Shown: one piece after another, positions 37,482-48,300 of the stretch
How the letters are laid out: every line of letters begins with the position of its first letter
Position numbering within the stretch: position 1 is the first letter of the stretch
NCBI GenBank assembly: GCA_920105625.2
Contig: OV050032.1
Coordinates: 101,478,542 to 101,542,541 of the forward strand
DNA from: Clusia tigrina
Taxonomy: Eukaryota > Arthropoda > Insecta > Diptera > Clusiidae
Length of the DNA: 64,000 bases
Reading direction: 5' to 3'
Notes under the pieces: model-generated
The model's input: only the letters and a program-made list of their open reading frames with translations
Databases searched by the model: none
Told to the model about the DNA's origin: nothing
Made by a program: the position numbers and the translations under genes

Positions 37482-39509
37482 TTACAATTTTAATTTTTTT
37501 GTTTTATTAATAATAGTAAATCCTTGTTGTTCCTCTTCATTATCTGAATCTTCGAGTGATTGCACAGAAATTTTACCATTGTCGTCATCTGTTACACCAA
37601 ACAATGTTTGTCCATCAGTGTATGCTCTGTCATAATTTGCACAAAATGATGCTTCCAATGGCCAACTCACACTAGCTCCTTTACCAAAGGCCGATGAAAT
37701 ATTGCATTTAATTTCTATGGAACATTCAACTTTCCAATAACAAGCACTATTTAAATAGCTTACAGATGACTCGGTCGGTTTTAATTGAGGAGTAGCAATA
37801 ATCCCCACATGAAGTTGCGGTTGTGTATCATATCCGTATCCACCTCGAATAGGATGATATGTACCATAAGATTCAATTGTTCTAGCATATACGTCGTTAA
37901 TATTATTAATAACTATTGGCGTTGTAGGTGATTTACCAAGTCCAATATCTCCAGATATTGGTTTATTAGCTGCTTTAAAAAATTGTAACATATGACTATG
38001 TGGTCTGGTTATAGTAGAATGTACTTTATATTTTTCTCTGGTTTGTGGAACAAAATGTTCTTTACCGCGTTTTATAAATCCACTTTTTGGTTTATATTCA
38101 TAATTTGCTATTGGAACGCCAACTGCTTGATTTATTAAAAACTGATGTACTTTTTCATCCATACGCACACTGCCTTTATTATGAACAATGTAATCGGGGT
38201 ATTTATGCGTATCAGGACTTTTTTCTCTATTCCATTCATGTACAAAATATTGTTCTATAGGTGTGGGAACACATAAAGCATTAGATGGAATATGTTTGTA
38301 GTATTTTTCATACATTTCTAGTACATTAATATTTTCAATACCAATTACTTTCATAGGGTCTGTGCCAGAAGAAGTATATTTAACATTTTTACCATAAAAC
38401 TGTTTGTTTAAACCTTCTGCAACTAAACCAATAGGTACATATTCAGATGTTGCAGTTCCAGAAATTGATGATCCAATATCAAATGCAGTTCTTGTTCCCA
38501 ATGGAGTAACTTGACATGAAATTTTAACAACGTCTGCTGTTGTCGGTAGCATATCATATTCTGCTTCACTTAAATAAAAAGGTATAAAATCGACAGGAAT
38601 TAGAGCTAATGGTGTACTAATTTGATCAATAGAGTCCGATGTTTGAATATTTTCTGTACTATATCCATAACTAATTAATATTTTTGTTTTTGAAAAATTC
38701 ATATAATTATTTGAACAGGGCGTACTTGGTCTTATCCATGTGATACTCTCAGAAGAGGGATTTCCACTTCCTGTCGCACCCGACCTCGCGCCTTTATTCG
38801 GTCCACGACCTGAACCACTTTGTTGATGAATATTTTCTTGAATATCAACATCCATATTAAAATTATTATTATTATGATAATTAGGTTTTTCAATGAATGT
38901 GCTATCTTGTTCAGGTTCTGTATTGATGTCGCTATTTTCTGCAGGTCTTGGTCTTTTGGGGGCTGGTTCGTTATCGGTTCTGGAGCTTCCAGCAGAAGCA
39001 TCGAAATCTCGTTTTAACGCTTGATAATAATAACCACCGTCTTTGTAGGCTTCATATATTTGTTTACTGACTAAAGCTTTACTTTTAAAGTCTAGAAAAT
39101 TTCTATAACCACCTTTGTCAGGTAAATCTTTAATTCTAGCCCACTCTTGAGCTAAATGTCTTTCACGAGAAGCATAAACTAGTTGAGGAAATGTTTTGTC
39201 TTGTTTTGACATACTTGGATAGGTAACACCAAAAACACTTTCGAATCCATACTTTATTGATAGACCAACAATACCAGTTAATTCCGCTAAAGATCCGTTC
39301 GTTTTATAATCACTAATAAATGACCTTATGGCGTGTCGATCTGCTTCTCTAATTTGTTCCTTTGTTGTTGCTAATTCGTATTCCAAATCGTGAATATATG
39401 CATCAAAATCAACTTCATCAACAGGTTCGTCGTCTTTGTAAATTGTATTGCCCGGCCCTAAATAATTATGGCCTGGATACGTGTAGCCGTCAGAGATATG
39501 TAAAACCAT
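37482..39509 (-). CDS. VP: Densovirus capsid protein VP with N-terminal phospholipase A2 domain
   Basis: An intact 675-codon gene on the - strand, from ATG 39507-39509 to the stop at 37482-37484. Residues 8-60 form the parvovirus phospholipase A2 domain: calcium-binding loop YLGPGN at 16-21, catalytic H40-D41 with Y44 (HDxxY), and D57 in the following helix. In parvoviruses this domain breaches the endosomal membrane during entry. A PKRPRP nuclear-signal-like cluster lies at 184-189. A Gly/Ser-rich segment at 231-249 marks the usual start of the capsid body, and the remainder resembles the Denso_VP4 jelly-roll family, notably the QPQLHVGIIATPQL segment. Shorter VPs may start at internal Met codons such as M219. 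No stop or frameshift interrupts it, in contrast to NS1. Confidence 0.95.
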   Translation of the reverse strand: MVLHISDGYTYPGHNYLGPGNTIYKDDEPVDEVDFDAYIHDLEYELATTKEQIREADRHAIRSFISDYKTNGSLAELTGIVGLSIKYGFESVFGVTYPSMSKQDKTFPQLVYASRERHLAQEWARIKDLPDKGGYRNFLDFKSKALVSKQIYEAYKDGGYYYQALKRDFDASAGSSRTDNEPAPKRPRPAENSDINTEPEQDSTFIEKPNYHNNNNFNMDVDIQENIHQQSGSGRGPNKGARSGATGSGNPSSESITWIRPSTPCSNNYMNFSKTKILISYGYSTENIQTSDSIDQISTPLALIPVDFIPFYLSEAEYDMLPTTADVVKISCQVTPLGTRTAFDIGSSISGTATSEYVPIGLVAEGLNKQFYGKNVKYTSSGTDPMKVIGIENINVLEMYEKYYKHIPSNALCVPTPIEQYFVHEWNREKSPDTHKYPDYIVHNKGSVRMDEKVHQFLINQAVGVPIANYEYKPKSGFIKRGKEHFVPQTREKYKVHSTITRPHSHMLQFFKAANKPISGDIGLGKSPTTPIVINNINDVYARTIESYGTYHPIRGGYGYDTQPQLHVGIIATPQLKPTESSVSYLNSACYWKVECSIEIKCNISSAFGKGASVSWPLEASFCANYDRAYTDGQTLFGVTDDDNGKISVQSLEDSDNEEEQQGFTIINKTKKLKL

Positions 39510-39545
39510 ACTAACAACAATTATATTAATACATTGTATATATAC
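39510..39545 (-). promoter_or_regulatory. VP promoter (TATA box)
   Basis: On the - strand a TATATATAC box at 39536-39545 sits about 30 nt upstream of the VP ATG. Transcription would begin almost at the start codon, giving a very short leader. That would suit leaky scanning to internal VP starts. It mirrors the NS promoter at the other end. Confidence 0.6.
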
Positions 39546-39563
39546 TACTTTGTATTAGTTAAT

Positions 39564-39579
39564 ACTGGTTTATACCAGT
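39564..39579. promoter_or_regulatory. Subterminal palindrome near the VP promoter
   Basis: ACTGGT and ACCAGT arms flank a TTAT centre. The half containing AACTGGTATA (39571-39580, - strand) is identical to 35472-35481 at the left end. The two copies point inward from each ITR, so a shared subterminal protein site is possible. No known site is recognised. Confidence 0.45.
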
Positions 39580-39596
39580 TACATCATCAACTGATT

Positions 39597-39671
39597 TTTG
39601 CGTGGTAAAAATAATAAAACATTATTGCGACGACGACGGCGACGACAATTGCGCAGCAATTTTCAATTTTC
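39597..39671 (-). repeat. Right inverted terminal repeat, stem segment
   Basis: The reverse complement of 35393-35467 over 75 bp. It carries the GAC-triplet run at 39629-39646. Its outer side leads into the hairpin at 39678 through a short AAAT-type spacer that differs by one nucleotide in length from the left end. Confidence 0.92.
39629..39646 (+). promoter_or_regulatory. (GAC)n box in right ITR, candidate NS1 binding site
   Basis: Three GAC triplets, one GGC, then two GAC: the mirror of 35418-35435. The role is inferred from the (GAC)4 NS1 recognition site described for Galleria mellonella densovirus. Confidence 0.6.
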
Positions 39672-39677
39672 TAAATC

Positions 39678-39716
39678 ATGGCTTAGCTTGATCATGGCCT
39701 ACGGCCGATAGCTGCC
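39678..39716 (+). repeat. Right terminal hairpin of the viral element
   Basis: Identical to 35349-35387 and in the same orientation. It can fold into the same bulged stem at 39680-39716. Satellite sequence follows at once, so the hairpin forms the outermost preserved viral sequence at this end, as at the left end. Confidence 0.85.
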
Positions 39717-39722
39717 TCTTGT
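39714..39722 (+). other. Right integration junction
   Basis: The last viral bases GCC (39714-39716) are also the satellite bases before TCTTGTC, so the break point is ambiguous by three bases. Relative to empty sites, at least TCGA is missing between the two junctions. No target duplication is present. Confidence 0.8.
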
Positions 39723-42700
39723 CAATTTAAGCTATCGCTCAAAGCTATGCTACCCTTGAGTCCCAAATCAAACACTGATAAAACTTCAAACGCCCCTAAC
39801 TTCTTTACGGTACGTCCAACACCTATCAAAGTTTGCAACATACAAATGATTGTAACTTTTTACTGGAGCGTCATAAAACCTTGAAATGTTGTACCAATAA
39901 AGTACTCGAGCATCTTGTCAATTTAAGTTATCGCTCAAAGCTATGCTTCCCTAGAGTCCCAAATCAAACACTGATAAAACTTCAAATGGCCCTAACTTCT
40001 ATACGGTACGTCCTACACCTCTCAAAGTTTGCAACATTCAAATGCTTGTAACTTTTTACTGGAGCGTCATAAAACCTTGAAATTTTGTATCAATAAAGTA
40101 CTCGAGCCTCTTGTCAATTTAAGCTATCGCTCAAAGCTAGCTACCCTTGCGTCTTAAATCAAACACTGATAAAACTTCAAATGGCCCTAACTTCTATACG
40201 GTACGTCCTACACCTATCAAAGTTTGCAACATACAAATGCTTGTAACTTTTTACTGGAGCGTCATAAAACCTTGAAATTTTGTAACAATGAAGTACTCGA
40301 GCCTCTCGTCAATTTAAGCCATCGCTCAAAGCTATGCTACCCTAGAGTCCCAAATAAAACACTGATAAAACTTCAAACGCCCCTAACTTCTTTACGGCAC
40401 GTCCTACACCTATCAAAGTTTGCAACATACAAATGCTTGTAACTTTTTACTGGAGCATCCTAAAGCGATCGCTCAAAGCTATGCTACCCTTGAGTCCCAA
40501 ATCAAACACTGATAAAACTTCAATTGGCCCTAACTTCTTTACGGTACGTCCTACACCTATCAAAGTTTGCAACATACAAATGCTTGTGACTTTTCACTGG
40601 AGCGTCATAAAACCTTGAAATTTTGTAACAATAAAGTACCCGAGCCTCTTGTCAATTTAAGCTATCGCTCAAAGCTATGCTACCCTAGAGTCCCAAATCA
40701 AACACTGATAAAACTTCAATTGGCCCTAACTTCTATACGGTATGTCCTACACCTATCAAAGTTTGCAATATACAAATGCTTGTATCTTTTTACTGGAGCG
40801 TCATAAAACCTTGAAATTTTGTAACAATAAAGTACTCGAGACTCTTGTCAATTTAGGCCATCGCTCAAAGCTATGCTACCCTTGAGTCCCAAATCAAACA
40901 CTGATAAAACTTCAAATGGCCCTAACTTCTATACGGTACGTCCTACACCTATCAAAGCTTGCAACATACAAATGCTTGTAACTTTTTACTGGAGCGTCAT
41001 AAAACTTTGAAATTTTGTAACAATAAAGTACTCGAGCCTCTTGTCAATTTAAGCTATCGCTCAAAACTATGCTACCATTGAGTCCCAAATCAAACACTGA
41101 TAAAACTTCAAATGGTCCTAACTTCTATACGGTACGTCCTACACCTATCAAAGTTTGCTACATACAAATGCTTGTAACTTTTTACTGGAGCGTCATAAAA
41201 CCTTGAAATTTTGTAACAATAAAGTAGTCGAGCCTCTTGTCAATTTAAGCTATCGCTCAAAGCTATGCTACCCTTGAGTCCCAAATCAAACACTCATAAA
41301 ACTTCAAACGCCCCTAACTTCTTTACGGTACGTCCTACACCTATCAAAGTTTGCAACATACAAATGCTTATAACTTTTTACTGGAGCGTCAAAAAACCTT
41401 GAAATTTTGTAACAATAAAGTATTCGAGCCTCTTGTCAATTTAAGCTATCGCTCAAAGCTATGCTACCCTTGAGTCCCAAATCAAACACTGATAAAACTT
41501 CAAACGCCCCTAACTTCTTTACGGTACGTCCAACACCTATCAAAGTTTGCAACATACAAATTATTGTAACTTTTTACTGGAGCGTCATAAAAGCTTGAAA
41601 TGTTGTAACAATAAAGTACTCGAGCATCTTGTCAATTTAAGTTATCGCTCAAAGCTATGCTTCCCTAGAGTCCCAAATCAAACACTGATAAAACTTCAAA
41701 TGGCCCTAACTTCTATAAGGTACGTTCTACACCTCTCAAAGTTTGCAACATTCAAATGCTTGTAACTTTTTACTGGAGCGTCATAAAACCTTGAAATTTT
41801 GTAACAATAAAGTACTCGAGCCTCTTGTCAATTTAAGCTATCGCTCAAAGCTAGCTACCCTTGAGTCTTAAATCAAACACTGATAAAACTTCAAATGGCC
41901 CTAACTTCTATACGGTACGTCCTACACCTATCAAAGTTTGCAACATACAAATGCTTGTAACTTTTTACTGGAGCGTCATAAAACCTTGAAATTTTGTAAC
42001 AATGAAGTACTCGAGCCTCTTGTCAATTTAAGCCATCGCTCAAAGCTATGCTACCCTAGAGTCCCAAATAAAACACTGATAAAACTTCAAACGCCCCTAA
42101 CTTCTTTACGGCACGTCCTACACCTATCAAAGTTTGCAACATACAAATGCTTGTAACTTTTTACTGGAGAATCCTAAAGCCATCGCTCAAAGCTATGCTA
42201 CCCTTGGGTCCCAAATCAAACACTGATAAAACTTCAAATGGCCCTAACTGCTATACGGTACGTCGTAAGCCTATCAAAGTTTGCAACATACAAATGCTTG
42301 TAACTTTTTACTGGAGCGTCCAAAAACCTTGAAATTTTGTAACAATAAAGTACTCGAGCCTCTTGTCAATTTAAGCTATCGCTCAAAGCTATGCTACCCT
42401 AGAGTCCCAAATCAAACACTGATAAAACTTCAAACGCCCCTAACTTCTATACGGTACGTCCTACACCTATCAAAGTTTGCAACATACAAATGCTTGTAAC
42501 TTTTTACTGGAGCGTCATAAAACCTTGAAATTTTGTAACAATAAAGTACCCGAGCCTCTTGTCAATTTAAGTTATCGCTCAAAGCTATGCTTCCCTAGAG
42601 TCCCAAATCAAACACTGATAAAACTTCAAACGCCCCTAACTTCTTTACGGTACTTCCTACACCTATCAAAGCTTGCAACATACAAATGCTTGTAACTTTT

Positions 42701-45365
42701 TACTGGAGCGTCATAAAACTTTGAAATTTTGTAACAATAAAGTACTCGAGCCTCTTGTCAATTTAAGCTATCGCTCAAAACTATGCTACCATTGAGTCCC
42801 AAATCAAACACTGATAAAGCTTCAAATGGTCCTAACTTCTATACGGTACGTCCTACACCTATCAAAGTTTGCTACATACAAATGCTTGTAACTTTTTACT
42901 GGAGCGTCATAAAACGTTGAAATTTTGTAACAATAAAGTAGTCGAGCCTCTTGTCAATTTAAGCTATCGCTCAAAGCTATGCTACCCTTGAGTCCCAAAT
43001 CAAACACTCATAAAACTTCAAACGCCCCTAACTTCTTTACGGTACGTCCTACACCTATCAAAGCTTGCAACATACAAATGCTTATAACTTTTTACTGGAG
43101 CGTCAAAAAACCTTGACATTTTGTAACAATAAAGTATTCGAGCCTCTTGTCAATTTAAGCTATCGCTCAAAGCTATGCTACCCTTGAGTCCCAAATCAAA
43201 CACTGATAAAACTTCAAACGCCCCTAACTTCTTTACGGTACGTCCAACACCTATCAAAGTTTGCAACATACAAATGATTGTAACTTTTTACTGGAGCGTC
43301 ATAAAAGCTTGAAATGTTGTAACAATAAAGTACTCGAGCATCTTGTCAATTTAAGTTATCGCTCAAAGCTATGCTTCCCTAGAGTCCCAAATCAAACACT
43401 GATAAAACTTCAAATGGCCCTAACTTCTATAAGGTACGCCCTACACCTCTCAAAGTTTGCAACATTCAAATGCTTGTAACTTTTTACTGGAGCGTCATAA
43501 AACCTTGAAATTTTGTAACAATAAAGTACTCGAGCCTCTTGTCAATTTAAGCTATCGCTCAAAGCTAGCTACCCTTGAGTCTTAAATCAAACACTGATAA
43601 AACTTCAAATGGCCCTAACTTCTATACGGTACGTCCTACACCTATCAAAGTTTGCAACATACAAATGCTTGTAACTTTTTACTGGAGCGTCATAAAACCT
43701 TGAAATTTTGTAACAATGAAGTACTCGAGCCTCTTGTCAATTTAAGCCATCGCTCAAAGCTATGCTACCCTAGAGTCCCAAATAAAACACTGATAAAACT
43801 TCAAACGCCCCTAACTTCTTTACGGCACGTCCTACACCTATCAAAGTTTGCAACATACAAATGCTTGTAACTTTTTACTGGAGCATCCTAAAGCCATCGC
43901 TCAAAGCTGTGCTACCCTTGGGTCCCAAATCAAACACTGATAAAACTTCAAATGGCCCTAACTTCTATACGGTACGTCGTAAGCCTATCAAAGTTTGCAA
44001 CATACAAATGCTTGTAACTTTTTACTGGAGCGTCCAAAAACCTTGAAATTTTGTAACAATAAAGTACTCGAGCCTCTTGTCAATTTAAGCTATCGCTCAA
44101 AGCTATGCTATCCTAGAGTCCCAAATCAAACACTGATAAAACTTCAAACGCCCCTAACTTCTATACGGTACGTCCTACACCTATCAAAGTTTGCAACATA
44201 CAAATGCTTGTAACTTTTTACTGGAGCGTCATAAAACCTTGAAATTTTGTAACAATAAAGTACCCGAGCCTCTTGTCAATTTAAGTTATCGCTCAAAGCT
44301 ATGCGTCCCTAGAGTCCCAAATCAAACACCGATAAAACTTCAAACGCCCCTAACTTCTTTACGGTACTTCCTACACCTATCAAATTTTGCAACATTCAAA
44401 TGCTTGTAACTTTTTACTGGAGCGTCATAAAATCTTGAAATTTTGTAACAATAAAGTACACGAGCCTCTTGTCAATTTAAGCCATCGCTCAAAGCTATGC
44501 TACCCTAGAGTCCCAAATCAAACACTGATAAAACTTCAAATGGCCCTAACTTCTTTACGGTACGTCCTACACCTGTCAAAGTTTGCAACATTAAAATTTT
44601 TGTAACTTTTTACTGGAGCGTCATAAAACCTTGAAATTTTGTAACAATAAAGTACTCGAGCCTCTTGTCAATTTAAGCTATGGCTCAAAGCTATGCTAAA
44701 CTTGAGTCATAATCAAACACTGATAAAACTTCAAATGCCCCTAACTTTTTTACGGTACGTCCTACACCTATCAAAGTTTACAACATACAAATGCTTGTAA
44801 CTTTTTACTGGAGCGTCCTAAAACCTTGAAATTTTGTAACAATAAAGTACTCGAGCCTCTTGTCAATTTAAGCCATCGCTCAAAGCTATGCTACCCTTGA
44901 GTCCCAAATCAAACACTGATAAAACTTCAAACGCCCCTAACTTCTTTACGGTACGTCCTACACCTATCAAAGTTGGCAACATTCAAATGCTTGTATCTTT
45001 TTACTGGAGCGTCATAAAACCTTAAAATTTTGTAACAATAAAGTATCCGAGCCTCTTGTCAATTTAAGCCATTGCTCAAAGCTATGCTACCCTTGAGTCC
45101 CAAATCAAACACTGATAAAACTTCAAATGGCCCTAACTTCTATACGGTGCATCCTACACCTATCAAAGTTTGCAACATACAAATGCTTGTAACTTTTTAC
45201 TGGAGCGTCATAAAACCTTGAAATTTGGTAACAATAAAGTACTCGAGCATCTTGTCAATTTAAGCCATCGCTCAAAGCTATGCTACCCTTGAGTCCCAAA
45301 TCAAACACTGACAAAACTTCAAATGGCTCTAACTTCTATACGGTACGTCCTACACCTATCAAAGT
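39717..45365 (+). repeat. Satellite domain with tandem 1,714-bp units
   Basis: Monomers with an ATGATTGTAAC variant or a close derivative start at 39833, 41547 and 43261, exactly 1,714 bp apart. Monomers at 40224, 41938 and 43652, and short monomers at 40420, 42134 and 43848, keep the same spacing. This is the clearest regular higher-order repeat in the window. After about 44,200 the order changes to monomers like those near 10,307-10,720 in the left arm. Confidence 0.85.
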
Positions 45366-48300
45366 TTGCAACATACAAATGCTTGTATCTTTTTACTGGA
45401 GCGTCATAAAACCTTGAAATTTTGTAACAATAAAGTACTCGAGCATCTTGTCAATTTAAGTTATCGCTCAAAACTATGCTACCCTAGAGTCCCAAATCAA
45501 ACACTGATAAAACTTCAAACGCCCCTAACTTCTTTACGGTACGTCCTACACCTATCAAAGTTTGCAACATACAAATGCTTGTAACTTTTACTGGAGCGTC
45601 ATAAAACCTTGAAATTTTTTAACAATAAAGTACTGGAGCTTCTTGTCAATTTAAGCTATCGCTCAAAGCTATGCTACCCTAGAGTCCCAAATCAAACACT
45701 GATAAAACTTCAAACGCCCCTAACTTCTTTACGGTACGTCCTACACCTATCAAAGTTTGCAACATACAAATGCTTGTAACTTTTTACTGGAGCGTCATAA
45801 AACCTTGAAATTTTGTAACAATAAAGTACTCGACCCTCTTGTAAATTTAAGTTATCGCTCAAAGCTATGCTACCCTAGAGTCCCAAATCAAACACTGATA
45901 AAACTTCAAATGGCCCTAACTTCTTTACGGTACGTCCTACACCTATCAAAGTTGGCAACATTCAAATGCTTGTAACTTTTTATTGGAGCTTCATAAAACC
46001 TTGAAATTTTGTAACAATAAAGTACTCGAGCCTCTTGTCAATTTAAGCTATCTCTCAAAGCTAGCTACCCTTGAGTCTTAAATCAAACACTGATAAAACT
46101 TCAAATGGCCCTAACTTCTATACGGTACGTCCTACACCTATCAAAGTTTGCAACTTACAAATGCTTGTAACTTTTTACTGGAGCGTCATAAAACCTTGAA
46201 ATTTTGTAACAATGAAGCACTCGAGCCTCTTGTAAATTTAAGTTATCGCTCAAAGCTATGCTACCCTAGAGTCCCAAATAAAACACTGATAAAACTTCAA
46301 ACGCCCCTAACTTCTTTACGGCACGTCCTACACCTATCAAAGTTTGCAACATACAAATGCTTGTAACTTTTTACTGGAGCATCCTAAAGCCATCGCTCAA
46401 AGCTATGCTACCCTTGAGTCCCAAATCAAACACTGATAAAACTTCAAATGGCCCTAACTTCTATACGGTACGTCCTACACCTATCAAAGTTTGCAACATA
46501 CAAATGCTTGTAACTTTTTACTGGAGCGTCATAAAACCTTGAACTTTTGTAACAATAAAGTACCCGAGCCTCTAGTCAATTTAAGCTATCGCTCAAAGCT
46601 ATGGTACCCTAGAGTCCCAAATCAAACACTGAGAAAACTTCAAATGGCCCTAACTTCTATACGGTACGTCCTACACCTATCAAAGTTTGCAACATACAAA
46701 TGCTTGTAATTTTTACTGGAGCGTCATAAAACCTTGAAATTTTGTAACAATGAAGTACCCGAGCCTCTTGTCAAGTTAAGTTATCGCTCAAAGCTATGGT
46801 ACCCTAGAGTCCCAAATCAAATACTGATAAAATTTCAAACGCCCCGAACTTCTTTACGGTACGTCCTACACCTATCATAGTTTGCAACATTCAAATGCTT
46901 GTAACTTTTACTGGAGCGTCATAAAACCTTGAAATTTTTTAACAATAAAGTACTGGAGCCTCTTGTCAATTTAAGCTATCGCTCAAAGCTATGCTACCCT
47001 AGAGTCCCAAATCAAACACTGATAAAACTTCAAACGCCCGTAACTTCTTTACGGTACGTCCTACACCTATCAAAATTTGCAACATACAAATGCTTGTAAC
47101 TTTTTACTGGAGCGTCATAAAACCTTGAAATTTCGTAACAATAAAGTACTCGACCCTCTTGTCAATTTAAGTTATCGCTCAAAGCTATGCTACCCTAGAG
47201 TCCCAAATCAAACACTGATAAAACTTCAAATAGCCCTAACTTCTTTACGGTACGTTCTACACCTGTCAAAGTTTGCAACATTCAAATGCTTGTAACTTTT
47301 TACTGGAGCGTCATAAAACCTTGAAATTTTGTAACAATAAAGTACTCGAGCCTCTTGTCAATTTAAGCTATCGCTCAAAGCTATGCTACCCTTGAGTCTT
47401 AAATCAAACACTGATAAAACTTCAAATGCCCCTAACTTTTTTACGGTACGTCCTACACCTATCAAAGTTTGCAACATACAAATGTTTGTAACTTTTTACT
47501 GGAGCGTCCTAAAACCTTGAAATTTTGTAACAATAAAGTACTCGAGCCTCTTGTCAGTTTAAGCCATCGATCAAAGCTATGCTACCCTTGAGTCCCAAAT
47601 CAAACACTGATAAAACTTCAAACGCCCCTAACTTCTTTACGGTACGTCCTACACCTATCAAAGTTGGCAACATTCAAATGCTTGTATCTTTTTACTGGAG
47701 CGTCATAAAACCTTGAAATTTTGTAACAATAAAGTACCCGAGCCTCTTGTCAATTTAAGCCATCGCTCAAAGCTATGCTACCCTTGAGTCCCAAATCAAA
47801 CACTGATAAAACTTCAAATGGCCCTAACTTCTATACGGTACATCCTACACCTATCATAGTTTGCAACATACAAATGCTTGTAACTTTTTACTGGAGCGTC
47901 ATAAAACCTTGAAATTTTGTAACAATAAAGACCTCGAGCCTCTTGTCAATTTAAGCCATCGCTCAAAGCTATGCTACTCTTGAGTCCCAAATTAAACACT
48001 GATAAAACTTCAAACGCCCCTAACTTTTTTACGGTACGTCCTACACCTATCAAAGTTTGCAACATTAAAATGCTTGTAACTTTTTACTGGAGCGTCATAA
48101 AACCTTGAAATTTTGTAACAATAAAGTACTCGAGCCTCTTGTCAATTTAAGCTATCGCTCAAAGCTAGCTACCCTTGAGTCTTAAATCAAACACTGATAA
48201 AACTTCAAATGGCCCTAACTTCTATACGGTACGTCCTACACCCATCAAAGTTTGCAACATACAAATGCTTGTAACTTTTTACTGGAGCGTCATAAAACCT

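Larger units (their letters stand above)
35350..39716. mobile_element. Integrated ambisense densovirus-like genome (endogenous viral element)
   Basis: About 4.37 kb of non-satellite DNA bounded by inverted terminal repeats. NS genes run rightward from the left end and a capsid gene runs leftward from the right end, meeting in the middle. This ambisense plan, the HUH-plus-SF3 NS1, the overlapping NS2, and a capsid protein with an N-terminal phospholipase A2 are the hallmarks of ambisense Densovirinae (Parvoviridae), viruses of arthropods. The copy is almost complete: both terminal hairpins, both promoters, NS2 and VP are present. NS1 carries one frameshift. No NS3 gene is present and the length is short for an ambisense densovirus. 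It lies inside one satellite monomer and has no target-site duplication. Confidence 0.93.

Noticed and set aside
38732..39001. 89-aa - strand frame and a 65-aa + strand frame at 38820-39017
   Set aside because: Alternative-frame shadows of the low-complexity linker of VP.
35349..39716. The 39-bp direct repeat as a target-site duplication of a transposon
   Set aside because: The 39 bp is a hairpin absent from the satellite, whereas a target duplication would consist of satellite sequence. Empty sites show loss of target bases instead.
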